Below, one piece after another: positions 17,731 through 28,200 of a stretch of 64,000 nt of DNA (position 1 is its first letter; each line of letters starts with the position of its first letter). The position numbers were made by a program, and so were the translations under genes. The notes below the pieces were generated by a model, which was not told the origin of the DNA, ran no database searches, and saw only the letters and a list, made by a program, of their open reading frames with translations. This stretch comes from Commensalibacter melissae (GTDB lineage Bacteria > Pseudomonadota > Alphaproteobacteria > Acetobacterales > Acetobacteraceae), in NCBI RefSeq assembly GCF_009734185.1, contig NZ_CP046393.1, positions 674,501 through 738,500 on the forward strand, given 5' to 3'.

Positions 17731-17753
17731 AACCCTGTTTGATAATCAGGGTT
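17731..17753. terminator. Hairpin between convergent kinase and corC genes
   Basis: AACCCTG (17731-17737) pairs with CAGGGTT (17747-17753) around a 9-base loop; the arm touches the corC stop codon. It lacks a clean T-run on either strand, so it is a weak candidate for a shared terminator. Confidence 0.4.
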
Positions 17754-18735
17754 ATATATTGTTTGAATTGGTTTCTGATAGGGTGTCTGAATCGTTGGAT
17801 GTGGGTAAAGACCAGTTCTGAGGGATATGCATTCGCAGACGACGTATATGTCGCGGGTCAGCCTCCAGAACCCTGAATATCAATCCAGATGGGTGAGTTA
17901 ATACCTCTCCCTTGGTCGGAATATGTTCAGCCAGATGGAAAACAAGTCCACCCAACGTATCCATATCTGAATTTTTTTCTTCTTCGGTCAAGAATGTTCC
18001 AATTTTTTCCTCAAGATCTTCAAGATGTGCTCTTGCATCCACATCCAGCGTATTGTTTCCCCGTTCGATAATCATGTTGGCCTCAGGTTCATCATGTTCA
18101 TCAGCAATATCGCCCACGATTGTTTCCACTAGATCTTCAATCGTTATCAATCCATCAATGCTGCCATACTCATCAATTACCAGCCCCAAATGAATCCGGT
18201 GTACACGCATTTGTAGCAGGAGATCAAGAACTGGTATTTGAGGTGCGATAAAAAGGGGCTGTCGAATGACTTTACCAAAATCGAAATCTTCACTGTGTCC
18301 AATATAGGAAATAAGATCCTTAACGTGCAACATCCCCTGGATATTGTCTAATTCCTGATGATAGACAGGAACTCGGGAATGATTTTCATGCTGCATAATT
18401 TCCAGTGCCTGCTTGAAACTGATTGAATCATCAATGGCAAATATATCAGCTCTTGGTATCATTACATCATCAGCCGTTTTATCTTTCAATCTCAATATAT
18501 TGGAGATCAGTAATCGCTCATGTGGATTGAATTCCTCCTTGTTGTCATCGGGAATTGTAGGTAAATGATTGTTTTTGTCATCTACAAGGTTGACAATTGA
18601 TTGTCGCAAATTGTGCTGATATCTTTGATGGAACCAACGTTTAAAAAAAGATTTGTAACGGTTTGGCTTTGTGTTTGATTGTGACTGTTCTGATGCGGTA
18701 TTATTCGGCGCATTATTACCTGGCGCACGAAACAT
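17752..18735 (-). CDS. corC: CorC/HlyC-family CBS-domain protein (magnesium/cobalt efflux or hemolysin-like)
   Basis: The 327-residue soluble protein has a tandem CBS pair at about residues 85-210, opening with DKTADDVMIPRADIFAID and including SRVPVYHQELDNIQGMLHVKDL, and a C-terminal CorC_HlyC transporter-associated domain (about 225-305; GGLVFHLAEHIPTKGE). It lacks the membrane DUF21 part, as does E. coli CorC. A role in magnesium/cobalt homeostasis is known for CorC but not shown for every member. It is the last gene of miaB-phoH-ybeY-corC, starting 2 bases after ybeY. An Asn/Ser-rich N-terminus is poorly conserved. Confidence 0.92.
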   Translation of the reverse strand: MFRAPGNNAPNNTASEQSQSNTKPNRYKSFFKRWFHQRYQHNLRQSIVNLVDDKNNHLPTIPDDNKEEFNPHERLLISNILRLKDKTADDVMIPRADIFAIDDSISFKQALEIMQHENHSRVPVYHQELDNIQGMLHVKDLISYIGHSEDFDFGKVIRQPLFIAPQIPVLDLLLQMRVHRIHLGLVIDEYGSIDGLITIEDLVETIVGDIADEHDEPEANMIIERGNNTLDVDARAHLEDLEEKIGTFLTEEEKNSDMDTLGGLVFHLAEHIPTKGEVLTHPSGLIFRVLEADPRHIRRLRMHIPQNWSLPTSNDSDTLSETNSNNI

Positions 18736-18737
18736 GG

Positions 18738-19235
18738 CTATATACTCCCAAAAGACGAGTTTTTCCAGGGATTCGGGATCCTGATTTTACCTAAAAGATA
18801 GGATTCCTTCATTTCCATGGTTTTTGTTTCATTACATTTAAGGTGGTCATATCCCTTTAAATGTAATAAGCCGTGAAAAATAAGGTGTGTCAAATGATGG
18901 CGCATTGGTTTTCGGGCTCGACGGGATTCTTTTTGAATGGTTTCCAGGGCAAGAATAATGTCCCCTCCATAGGATTGGGGATCTGGATGCTCAAAAGTAA
19001 GAACATTTGTAGGCTTATTTTTATTCCTGAATTGGCAATTCAATTTTCGTATTGTCTGGTCATTGGCAAAACAAAGCGTGGTTTGTTCAGCAAAAGGTTG
19101 CAGGGTATAAATACGGTATATCAATTCCTTGAGATCAGGAATCAGTTTATACCACCTCTTGTCTTGTATAATTACTACTTCACTAAAAAGAAAATCAAGA
19201 ATTTGATATCGATATTGCCGGAAGAGGGATGTCAT
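18738..19235 (-). CDS. ybeY: Endoribonuclease YbeY (rRNA maturation factor)
   Basis: The 165-residue protein carries the zinc-binding motif HGLLHLKGYDH with His121, His125 and His131. YbeY is a metal-dependent endoribonuclease involved in 16S rRNA 3' end maturation and ribosome quality control. The gene lies 14 bases after phoH and 2 bases before corC, the conserved order. There is no clear Shine-Dalgarno before ATG 19235, so translation is probably coupled to phoH. Confidence 0.95.
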   Translation of the reverse strand: MTSLFRQYRYQILDFLFSEVVIIQDKRWYKLIPDLKELIYRIYTLQPFAEQTTLCFANDQTIRKLNCQFRNKNKPTNVLTFEHPDPQSYGGDIILALETIQKESRRARKPMRHHLTHLIFHGLLHLKGYDHLKCNETKTMEMKESYLLGKIRIPNPWKNSSFGSI

Positions 19236-19249
19236 CAGGAAATTTCTTT

Positions 19250-20335
19250 CTAGGATTTATTCTCGGAAAATATTTTTAATTTTGCTGACTGTTTGTCATA
19301 AGCCCTTACAATACGGTTAACAAGAGGATGTCTGACAACATCTTCCGCCTTGAAACGAAGAATCTCAATACCGGAAACACCCTGTAACGTATCAATTGCA
19401 TCCTTTAATCCTGATTTGATCATGGGGGGCAGATCAATTTGGCTAAGATCACCGGTTATGACCATTCGTGAACCAGCCCCTAACCGTGTCAAAAACATTT
19501 TCATCTGAGCAGGAGTGGTATTTTGGGCTTCATCAAGTATGATATAGGCATGTTCAAGTGTTCTACCTCGCATAAAGGCAAGGGGAGCCACTTCAATTTC
19601 CCCGCTGGTCAGTCTTTTGACAACTTGATCTCCTGGCATCATGGCGTATAGAGCATCGTAAAGGGGACGAAGATATGGGTCAATTTTGTCTTTCATATCT
19701 CCAGGCAGAAATCCCAATCGCTCGCCAGCCTCTACAGCGGGACGAGATAGAATAATACGATCAATCTGACCAGATAAAAGCATGGAAACTGCTTGGGCTA
19801 CAGCAAGAAATGTTTTTCCTGTTCCAGCAGGGCCAATTCCGAAAACCATTTCATTTCTTGCTAGCATTTTCAAATAGTTTGCCTGTCCCGTTGTACGAGG
19901 TGAAATAGTACCTTTACGTACAGAAATTGTTGGAATTGATTCTGGTTGTTTGAGTTCCATGGATTCAGGAGGTTCATTTTGTTTTGATGGATAAAGAATG
20001 GATAAGAGTCCGTTATAGGCCATGCGTATGAAATTATTAACGATGGTAGAGTTAATTTCATTATGGGTATATATATGTTGATACAGATTGCTTACTACTG
20101 TTTTAGCAAGTTCAACCTGTTGGATATCCCCTTCTATGACCAGATAGTTTCCCCGACAACCCATGTTGACCTGAAGTTCGTTTTCAATTTGAACCAAATA
20201 ACGGTCATGATCTCCCAACATTTGAGCCAGTAATAAATTGTCAGGAAATTGCAGGGTTGTTTTTAAAAAAGATTCGTTTTTTACTTCTTCTGATAAAAGA
20301 ATGGGATAAATCTGTAGGGAAACTTTATTATTCAA
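19250..20335 (-). CDS. phoH: PhoH-family ATPase
   Basis: The 361-residue protein has an N-terminal KH-like region (about 45-90), then a P-loop ATPase domain with Walker A GPAGTGKT (residues 168-175) and Walker B in AYIILDEAQN. PhoH-like proteins are cytosolic ATPases thought to act in RNA metabolism with YbeY, the next gene. The start is a TTG at 20335 with an AAGGAA ribosome site about 5 bases upstream; no in-frame ATG occurs before residue 39. It lies 12 bases after miaB. Confidence 0.95.
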   Translation of the reverse strand: MNNKVSLQIYPILLSEEVKNESFLKTTLQFPDNLLLAQMLGDHDRYLVQIENELQVNMGCRGNYLVIEGDIQQVELAKTVVSNLYQHIYTHNEINSTIVNNFIRMAYNGLLSILYPSKQNEPPESMELKQPESIPTISVRKGTISPRTTGQANYLKMLARNEMVFGIGPAGTGKTFLAVAQAVSMLLSGQIDRIILSRPAVEAGERLGFLPGDMKDKIDPYLRPLYDALYAMMPGDQVVKRLTSGEIEVAPLAFMRGRTLEHAYIILDEAQNTTPAQMKMFLTRLGAGSRMVITGDLSQIDLPPMIKSGLKDAIDTLQGVSGIEILRFKAEDVVRHPLVNRIVRAYDKQSAKLKIFSENKS

Positions 20336-20347
20336 AATGGTTCCTTT

Positions 20348-21730
20348 TTAAACTAATGTTCCTGAAAGCGAATTTGTCAAAGATTTATCAATTCTAACTT
20401 GACATTCCCGACCGATTAGCGATGTGTCACCCTGAATGTGAACCGCTTGCAAATAGGGGGATTTTCCCGTTATCTGACCTTGTTTTCGACCTTTACCAAC
20501 AAAAAGGATGGGAATGGTACGTCCGACCGTATTCTGGTTAAATTGATCTTGCTGTTCTCTTAACAAAGCCTGTAAGGCCTGAAGACGAGCATCTTTTTCT
20601 TCTTCCCTAACCTGATGCATGGAAATAGCGGCAGCCGTTCCGGGTCTGGGGGAATATTTAAAGGAAAAAGTTTGTGAAAACTGAACGTCACGGATAAGTT
20701 GCATGGTATCTTCAAAATCTTTTAGGTTTTCACCAGGATGACCGACAATAAAGTCTGAAGATAAAGCAATATCAGGACGTGCCTTGCGCAATTTATCTAT
20801 AATCTTACGGTATTCATCAGCTGTATGTCCACGGTTCATGGCCTTGAGAATACGGTCTGATCCGGACTGAACTGGCAAATGCAGAAATGGCATTAATGCA
20901 GGTAAATCACGATGTGCGTTGATAAGGCTGTCATCCATATCCCTTGGATGGGAAGTCGTGTAACGAATACGGCTTAATTCTGGTAATGATGAAAGTTTTT
21001 CTGCAAGACGAGCAAGATTCCAAATGTTTCCGTCAGGACCCTCTCCATGATAGGCATTGACGTTTTGACCAAGTAAAGTGATTTCCTTTACGCCAATACT
21101 GCAAAGATGAGTAGCTTCATCAAGAATTGTCTGTACAGGACGACTGACTTCGGCACCACGTGTATAGGGAACAACACAGAATGAACAAAATTTATCACAT
21201 CCCTCTTGAATTGTTAAGAAAGCACTGTAACCTGTATTTTCCTGAGGTATGGGCAAAAAATCAAATTTGCTTTCAACAGGAAAATCGGTTTCGATTATGC
21301 TCCCCGATTGCCGGGCCACTTCCAAAATCATTTTTGGAAGACGGTGATAAGTTTGAGGACCTAACACGATATCAACATAGGGAGCCCTCTGAAGAATGAT
21401 ATTTCCCTCAGCCTGAGCTACACATCCAGCCACTGCTATAAGGGTGGGGTTCCCCAGCTGATTGCGATATTCCTTTATCTGTTTCAAACGTCCTAGTTCT
21501 GAAAAAACCTTTTCAGTGGCTTTATCGCGTATATGGCAAGTGTTAAGAATGAGAACATCCGCCTGTTCAGCTTTATCCGTTACTTTGTATCCTAATGGAC
21601 GCAGCAAATCGACCATTCGGTTGCTGTCATAAACATTCATTTGACATCCCCATGTGATTATATGCAGATATCGCCGTGATGTTTCATTATCTAAATGTGC
21701 ATTTGTCAAAGTAAAGTCTCGTTGAACCAT
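20348..21730 (-). CDS. miaB: tRNA-2-methylthio-N6-dimethylallyladenosine synthase MiaB
   Basis: The 460-residue radical-SAM methylthiotransferase has an N-terminal UPF0004 domain with Cys29, Cys65 and Cys103 for the auxiliary iron-sulfur cluster, the radical-SAM CxxxCxxC at Cys177, Cys181 and Cys184, and a C-terminal TRAM domain ending near residue 450. It adds a methylthio group to i6A37 of tRNAs reading UNN codons. It is followed by phoH, ybeY and corC on the same strand, the canonical order. MiaA is not in the window. Confidence 0.97.
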   Translation of the reverse strand: MVQRDFTLTNAHLDNETSRRYLHIITWGCQMNVYDSNRMVDLLRPLGYKVTDKAEQADVLILNTCHIRDKATEKVFSELGRLKQIKEYRNQLGNPTLIAVAGCVAQAEGNIILQRAPYVDIVLGPQTYHRLPKMILEVARQSGSIIETDFPVESKFDFLPIPQENTGYSAFLTIQEGCDKFCSFCVVPYTRGAEVSRPVQTILDEATHLCSIGVKEITLLGQNVNAYHGEGPDGNIWNLARLAEKLSSLPELSRIRYTTSHPRDMDDSLINAHRDLPALMPFLHLPVQSGSDRILKAMNRGHTADEYRKIIDKLRKARPDIALSSDFIVGHPGENLKDFEDTMQLIRDVQFSQTFSFKYSPRPGTAAAISMHQVREEEKDARLQALQALLREQQDQFNQNTVGRTIPILFVGKGRKQGQITGKSPYLQAVHIQGDTSLIGRECQVRIDKSLTNSLSGTLV

Positions 21731-22005
21731 ATCAGGATTTTGCCTTGGTATTAGGATATTTTTGAATTACAATAAAATACACTTTTTATAAAAAGACAGG
21801 AATAGATACAAGCTATTTATCCATTAATATATGAAAATTAATATTCAAATTGAAGATAAGTAAAAGGTTTTTATTATTTAAATATGAATTAATATTTTGT
21901 ATATCCAGAAATGTTGCAAGAAAAAATTGAATTAGTTCATTAACATTTATATAACTTAATATAGGTATGATAAATCGTAATTCATATTTTATCGGATAGA
22001 AAATA

Positions 22006-22968
22006 TCAAATTATTTTCTTTATTTCATCTTTAGAATGGTTTGATCTTAATGCAATAGTACCCTTGGCAATAATATCCCAGGTTTCCTGCGCAAGATGTT
22101 TACGGGTCTTGAAATTTTCTGGATATAAAGGATCATGAAAAATAACGGATGCATGCATATCGGAATATTGACTGAGATTCCATAAATGTGGTGCCAATTC
22201 CATATCACCATACCAGCAGTAAATGGGTCGGGTGAACCTGTTGACAGGTAACATGTCCAAACGATCATATGTAATTGAAATTGGTTGAATAATGGGTGTT
22301 TTATAAGTTATGGTGTTCTTACCATGGGGTTTTGCCAATGCAAAAAAAGATGACATAAAAGGGTATAAATGCGATCCATCAGAAGAGGTGCCTTCTGGAA
22401 ATAAGATTAGGCTATCATTGTTTTTTAATCTTGATTGTAGTTCAATTTGTTCTTTAGCTGTTGAGTGTCGTTGTCTGCTGACAAAGGAGACGCGGCCAAG
22501 TTTACATAAAATACTGATAAGAGGCCAGGTTCCGACTTCCTTTTTTGCAACAAAACATCCAGGCAATAATCCGCCTATAGTGACGATATCCAGCCATGAA
22601 CAATGATTGGCAATGTATAAGATTGGACGATCCTGTCCTTTTTTTGAGTCCAGGGCAATAATCTTGCCGAAGGTATGAAGGCGTAGCCCCAGTAATTTTC
22701 CTACAATATACCAATAATACCTTGCAAAATTGGTTTTTAATTTTCCAGGGAGTTTGACAAAGATTGATTGTACTGGAATAGCCATTCCAGTCCATCCCAA
22801 AATGGTGAAGATTCTGAGAATTGCCCTAATTTTTTTCAAAAATTTAGGATTATAGGTATTAACTGCATTTTCATTATTGTCAAATAATGAATTGAAACCT
22901 ATACGTGACCTATCTTTAATTTTTTTATTATTTGACTGAAGAATAATATTCTTAATTTTGGATAACAT
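22006..22968 (-). CDS. 1-acyl-sn-glycerol-3-phosphate acyltransferase-like protein (PlsC family)
   Basis: The 320-residue product from ATG 22968 has the acyltransferase motif I NHCSWLD with the HX4D catalytic pair (family His-Asp), a basic/aromatic region after it, and motif III FPEGTSSDG. A hydrophobic segment near the N-terminus (about residues 50-70) would anchor it in the inner membrane. Such enzymes acylate lysophosphatidic acid for phospholipid synthesis, or ornithine or other lyso-lipids in some relatives. A longer frame begins with TTG 22977, three codons upstream. It lies 275 bases upstream of miaB on the same strand; plsC beside miaB is common in Alphaproteobacteria. Confidence 0.88.
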   Translation of the reverse strand: MLSKIKNIILQSNNKKIKDRSRIGFNSLFDNNENAVNTYNPKFLKKIRAILRIFTILGWTGMAIPVQSIFVKLPGKLKTNFARYYWYIVGKLLGLRLHTFGKIIALDSKKGQDRPILYIANHCSWLDIVTIGGLLPGCFVAKKEVGTWPLISILCKLGRVSFVSRQRHSTAKEQIELQSRLKNNDSLILFPEGTSSDGSHLYPFMSSFFALAKPHGKNTITYKTPIIQPISITYDRLDMLPVNRFTRPIYCWYGDMELAPHLWNLSQYSDMHASVIFHDPLYPENFKTRKHLAQETWDIIAKGTIALRSNHSKDEIKKII

Positions 22969-23243
22969 AAATAACAAAATTCATAATTTTAACAAAAAAT
23001 AAAATACAGTTTTCTCAGTATTGTAATATAAAAGTAATAATCACGGGCTTTATAATTGTTATCTGAAAATATGTGTAACGACAAGATTTATTCATAAAGA
23101 AAAATTTAAAATAATTTACCAAATTTTTGGCGTTTTTTTATTTTAATGTATTTTTCTTTTGAAGAGTTCCTTTAATTTTTATAAAAGAAAATACTTTTTA
23201 TAAAATCCAATTTTTATTCAGTATACTATAGGGAATATGCGTT

Positions 23244-25283
23244 TTGTCATCTTTGTGGTTTTGGTTTGAAAACGAAAAATCCATACAATATAAAGGTGAT
23301 AATAGAAAATTAGGCATTCGTGATTATTTCATATTCATAGTGTTATTTATTTTGAGCTGTTTTAAGCAGGGAGTGGCTGCAGATCCTCAATATTATAGAG
23401 TGAAAATATATTCAATAGGAAATGAGACAATTGATAAAGTTTTGTCAAACACATCCAATTTAGTTACTTTACAAAAAACAAATGCTGTAAATGCGTTTGC
23501 GTTGGCTGGTCGAATTAAAAGTGATTATGCCCGTTTTAAAAATGCTATGGACAGTTTCGGATATTATGATGCGAAAATCAGTATCAAGGTTGGAACTGCG
23601 GCTGCGTTACATAATCAAAAAAATGTAAAATTGAATAAAAGAGAGCAATCCGATGATATATTCAAACATGAAAAAGATATCATTGCCAATGGAATAATTG
23701 ATGGTGCAAGTACGGATTTACCAAATTTTATTGATAAAGTGCCTGTCCAGCAGGATGTTATCATTATTGTTCATATCCAAAAGGGATCCCAATATCGCAT
23801 AGGTCAGTTAGAGTTCAAGAACTTACAAAAAAATGAAATCATCCAGTTATCAGCTAAGCAGCAAAGGGAATTCGGATTGAAAATTGGTGATCCTGCCGTT
23901 TCCGCTGATATCGTTGCCGCTCGGGACAAACTGATCAAGGGGTTGCAGGAAGAGGGACATGCCTTGGCTAAAATGGGAGAGCCCGTTGCCTATCTGCATC
24001 CAGACAATAAAACCTTGAATGTTGTTTTTGATATGAATATGGGTCCTGTAGTGGACATAGGTGATATCGATTTCAAAGGTTTGAAAAAGGTCAACGCGAA
24101 ATATATTCGTCGCCGATTGTTATTGCATGCTGGACAGTTATATCAACCCTCAACTATTGAAAACGCACGCATGGATCTTTCTTCAACTGGTGTTTTTTCG
24201 AGTATTGATATGCACGTTGCAGATCATGTTGATCAATCGGGTCGAATACCATTAACCATAACCTTTAAAGAGACTAAACGAAGAACCGTAAGTGTTGAAG
24301 CGGGATATTCGACGGATCTTGGGGGAAGGTTAGGTGCAAAATGGACGCATCATAATATATTTGGTAATGCCGAACAGTTAAAATTGGCAGCCATAGCGAC
24401 GGGTATAGCAGGAACAGCCCAACGGGGACTGGGATATGATGTGTATGCGGATTTTACCAAACCTGATTTTGGACATCGTAACCAGGATTTTAATGCACGT
24501 ATTGAAGCTGTAAAACAGAAGCTGTACTCGTATAATCAAACAGCGTTTCTTGCAAAGGTTGGAATGACAAGAAAATTTGGTAAACGCTGGAGCATGTCAG
24601 CTTATTTGGGTGGAATACAAGAACATATTATTCAGCGAGGTGAAAGAAACAATTATACCATGATCAACCTTCCACTGGGTGCGGCATATGATGGAACAGA
24701 CTTGGTCAATCCAATGATGTCTCCAGATCACGGAATGAAAGCGTCTGTATCTATAACGCCGACGGAATCTTTTGGAGACAAGACTATATTTTTTGCAATC
24801 ATGCAAGGAACAGCCTCTACCTATTTTGATTTAACGCATCTGGGATTAACGAAACCTGGTCGTTCAATTTTTGCATTTCGTGGAAACATTGGCAGTATTC
24901 AAGGGGCCTCACGAATGAATCTTCCCCCTGACCAACGTTTGTACGCAGGAGGTACTTCAACTGTAAGAGGATTCCGTTTCCAGGGTGTCGGTCCTCAATT
25001 TAAGGGGAGTAAATATGCAAAAGGGGGAAAGGCAATGGATACGGGAACGGCTGAATTCCGGCAAAGAATACTTGGACAATTTGGTGCCCAAGCCTTTATT
25101 GATGCCGGTCAGGTCAGCAGTGACAGTATGCCTTTTGAGGGGAAGGTTCAGGTAGGTGTTGGTGGTGGATTTCGATATTATACGCCCATGGGGCCCATAC
25201 GTTTAGATATCGCAGTACCCGTTAAGCGACCATATCGAGGAGATCGGTTCGAAGTTTATATAGGTTTGGGGGAAACTTTTTAA
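23244..25283 (+). CDS. tamA: Autotransporter assembly factor TamA (Omp85 family)
   Basis: The 679-residue protein starts at TTG 23244 with AGGGA about 9 bases upstream; there is no in-frame ATG ahead of the signal peptide, which ends near GVAA-DPQY. POTRA-type repeats occupy about residues 45-330, followed by a 16-strand Omp85 barrel containing the hallmark VRGF (in STVRGFRFQG), and a terminal Phe. TamA with TamB transports lipids or proteins to the outer membrane. tamB begins at the last base of the tamA stop, so the two are translationally coupled. Confidence 0.94.
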   Translation: MSSLWFWFENEKSIQYKGDNRKLGIRDYFIFIVLFILSCFKQGVAADPQYYRVKIYSIGNETIDKVLSNTSNLVTLQKTNAVNAFALAGRIKSDYARFKNAMDSFGYYDAKISIKVGTAAALHNQKNVKLNKREQSDDIFKHEKDIIANGIIDGASTDLPNFIDKVPVQQDVIIIVHIQKGSQYRIGQLEFKNLQKNEIIQLSAKQQREFGLKIGDPAVSADIVAARDKLIKGLQEEGHALAKMGEPVAYLHPDNKTLNVVFDMNMGPVVDIGDIDFKGLKKVNAKYIRRRLLLHAGQLYQPSTIENARMDLSSTGVFSSIDMHVADHVDQSGRIPLTITFKETKRRTVSVEAGYSTDLGGRLGAKWTHHNIFGNAEQLKLAAIATGIAGTAQRGLGYDVYADFTKPDFGHRNQDFNARIEAVKQKLYSYNQTAFLAKVGMTRKFGKRWSMSAYLGGIQEHIIQRGERNNYTMINLPLGAAYDGTDLVNPMMSPDHGMKASVSITPTESFGDKTIFFAIMQGTASTYFDLTHLGLTKPGRSIFAFRGNIGSIQGASRMNLPPDQRLYAGGTSTVRGFRFQGVGPQFKGSKYAKGGKAMDTGTAEFRQRILGQFGAQAFIDAGQVSSDSMPFEGKVQVGVGGGFRYYTPMGPIRLDIAVPVKRPYRGDRFEVYIGLGETF

Positions 25284-28200
25284 TGTCTCAATCTAGTAAG
25301 GAACCTGAAAAGAAGCAATCCATTGACAAAGTGCCAAGGAATATAAAGGTTAGAAAAGTCAAATATTCTATAATCAAGAGTATATTATGGTTTCTGGCAA
25401 GCATACTCATATTGCTTGTAGCTATGGTTTTTGCATTATTCATTTATCTTAATACGCAGAGTGGAAAAGAATTTCTTTCAGATAAAATTGATGTTTGGAC
25501 CGATCATTCCATAAATGTTAAGGGAATTCACGGGAATTTTCCTAATCATCTGATTGTTGAAGAAATCACGTTGAAAAAATTGCCATCAACGGATAAACCG
25601 TGGTTAATATTAAAAAAAGTCAAACTTGATTGGTCTTTTTTTGAATTACTGTATAAAAAATTATTTATTCAAAGTCTTTTGGCTGAAGAAATTGATATTG
25701 AGGATTTACCAAAATCCACACAATCACCAGACGCATCATATTCCACATCATCCGATTTGTCATTTTTATGGTTGTTTGCCTCGATTAACCATTTACAAAT
25801 TAATAAATTGCATCTTGCTCAGACAATTTTTTCAAAAACGTTAGATTTAAAGGTTAACGGAAAACTATCGACTTCTAATATATTATTCTTTCTAGATGAA
25901 TTTAAACTGAATGCATTGCCTGACACAAATCTGGAGCTTGATGGTGAAGAACTTAATAAATCAACAAATCTTTCCTTGAAGTTAACAGTTAAAAATCATC
26001 AGGTTTCAAAAGGACAGTTAACTTTTTTGGCAAAATCCAATCCAGATGGAATTCTTGAACGTTTATTAAAGTCCGATCAATTAACTCCCTTATCATTTAA
26101 TTTGTCGCTTGATGGACCGTTTGATTCATTGAATACAAAAATGGAACTGAAATCAAATCAGACGTATTTAAGGGAAAATGGACATATTGACCTTAATCAT
26201 TCAAAAATGAATGTTGATTTATCCGGTCATTCTCCAGCAGTGACCTTGAATCCGCAAATTCATTGGGATGGATGGGATCTAGATGCCAGATTGACTGGAT
26301 TATTGACAAAACCAATCGGTCAGGGAAAATTCAAACTGGTCAATCTAGCGGCTGGTAAAACGTTTTTGAATAATCTTATTGTTTCTTTTTCGGGAGAGCA
26401 AAATGATGATTTGCAAGCCATAAATTCAAGGCAAATCGATAGAGCTCATATACATTTAATTGCAGAGGGGTTGCGTGTTCCCGGAAAACATCCAATGATG
26501 TTTGCCAAAGTCCCAATTATAGCTGATGCTGTATATGGAATAAATGAACCTGAACAATCAATTGATTTTCGAGTTCAACATGATCTTGTGAAGGCTGTGG
26601 GACATATCTTTTTTTACCCTGTCTTAAAAGGATCAATTGATCTGGCTCTACCACATTTAAGTGATATAGCCGAATTGACAGGTGTTAGGTTGGGAGGTCA
26701 ATCAGTATTCAATCTTGCTTTTACAATGCCAGAGCATGCAGATAATCCAATTGTATTTGATTTGGATGGTCCCATACAGGTTAATCAAGGATTACCTGCA
26801 ATGGTAAATATGGTTGGATCCAAGGGACATCTTGGTATTCATGCACGTATTTTCCATAAAGAAAAACCTGATATCTATTTGGATAATTTGACAATATCAG
26901 GTCAAAATTTATCAATTCAAGGTAATGGACATTTATTGGATCAACAGGTCAGGGCGGTTGTTAATCTTAATATAGATAATCTTATGGCACTTTCCCCGTT
27001 ATTGACGGGTCAGGGAAAGGCGGTTTTAAAAGCTGATGGATCTCTGGAAGATCTGGGTTTGAGATTTGAAATGGCTACTAAATTTCAAACATCATCAAAA
27101 AGAGATTATGCAATAGCGCCAAGCGATTTAAAAATGAAGGCTGAGCTGAATCATTTATTTGCGCTACCAACGCTTTTGGTATCCTTGAATGGAAATCTTG
27201 ACCGTTCACCGATAGAAATGGAACTGTTGGCAAGTCAAAAGAAAAATACTGATAATTATTATTTTAATTTAAGAAAATTGAATTGGCGATCCTTGAATGG
27301 TCTCGCTGATTTTAGTATTTCCGGTAAAAATATAATTCCTAATGGTAACCTTGATATAAAAATAACTCGATTGGCCGATTTTAAAAAATTGGTTCGACAG
27401 AATATTGAAGGCAATCTTGCCTTACAAATTCATTCCTCACCGCATACAAACCAAAAATTATTCGTTAATGCAAGCAGCAAAGTGAATATGCCTAATTACA
27501 GGTTCAATAATTTGCTTTTAACGGGTTATATTGATTATCCATTAGATAAACCCTTAATCAATTTAAAGGCGCAAATTTCGGATTTTCAGCTTCCACAGGC
27601 AAAAGGTAATATCCAGTTAAGTGCCAATGGTTTTATCGATAACTTGAAAGTAGTGGCAAATGCTGATTTTCCTTCGTTAATGAAAAGTAAAGGTGCATTT
27701 GATACAGCACTATTGTTAGATTTGAAGAAAAAAAATGTTTTTTTGCAAAAACTGAATGCATTGGCAAAAGGTGAAAATATACACCTGACTGCTCCAGCCA
27801 AGGTGGATTTTGGGGAGAAAGTAGCCATAGATCATTTTCGTTTAACCTTGGCTCCTCCAAATGCGCCCTTGGCCATTATCGATTTGGCTGGAGTAATTAT
27901 GCCAGCATTAAATTTGAATGCTAGTATTCAAAATGTGACTCCTGCCATTTTAAGACCTTTTTTACCTCAGTTACAGGCTAATGGAACCTTGGATGCCCAG
28001 GCCAGGTTAAAAGGGACGTTGGAAAAACCCACAGGTTCAATTCAAATTAAAGCAGCGAATATTAAAATGCTTACAGGAGAAGCCGCCTCTCTACCTGTTG
28101 CACAATTGATTTCTCGGACAAATTTGATGGGTAAAAATGCCCAAACGCATACGCATTTACAGATGGGAAAGAAATTTGATTTGAGTATGAATGGTTTAAT

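Noticed and set aside
21731-22005. Possible small RNA in the 275-base gap upstream of miaB
   Set aside because: Very AT-rich with no clear promoter-terminator pair or stable structure visible by eye.
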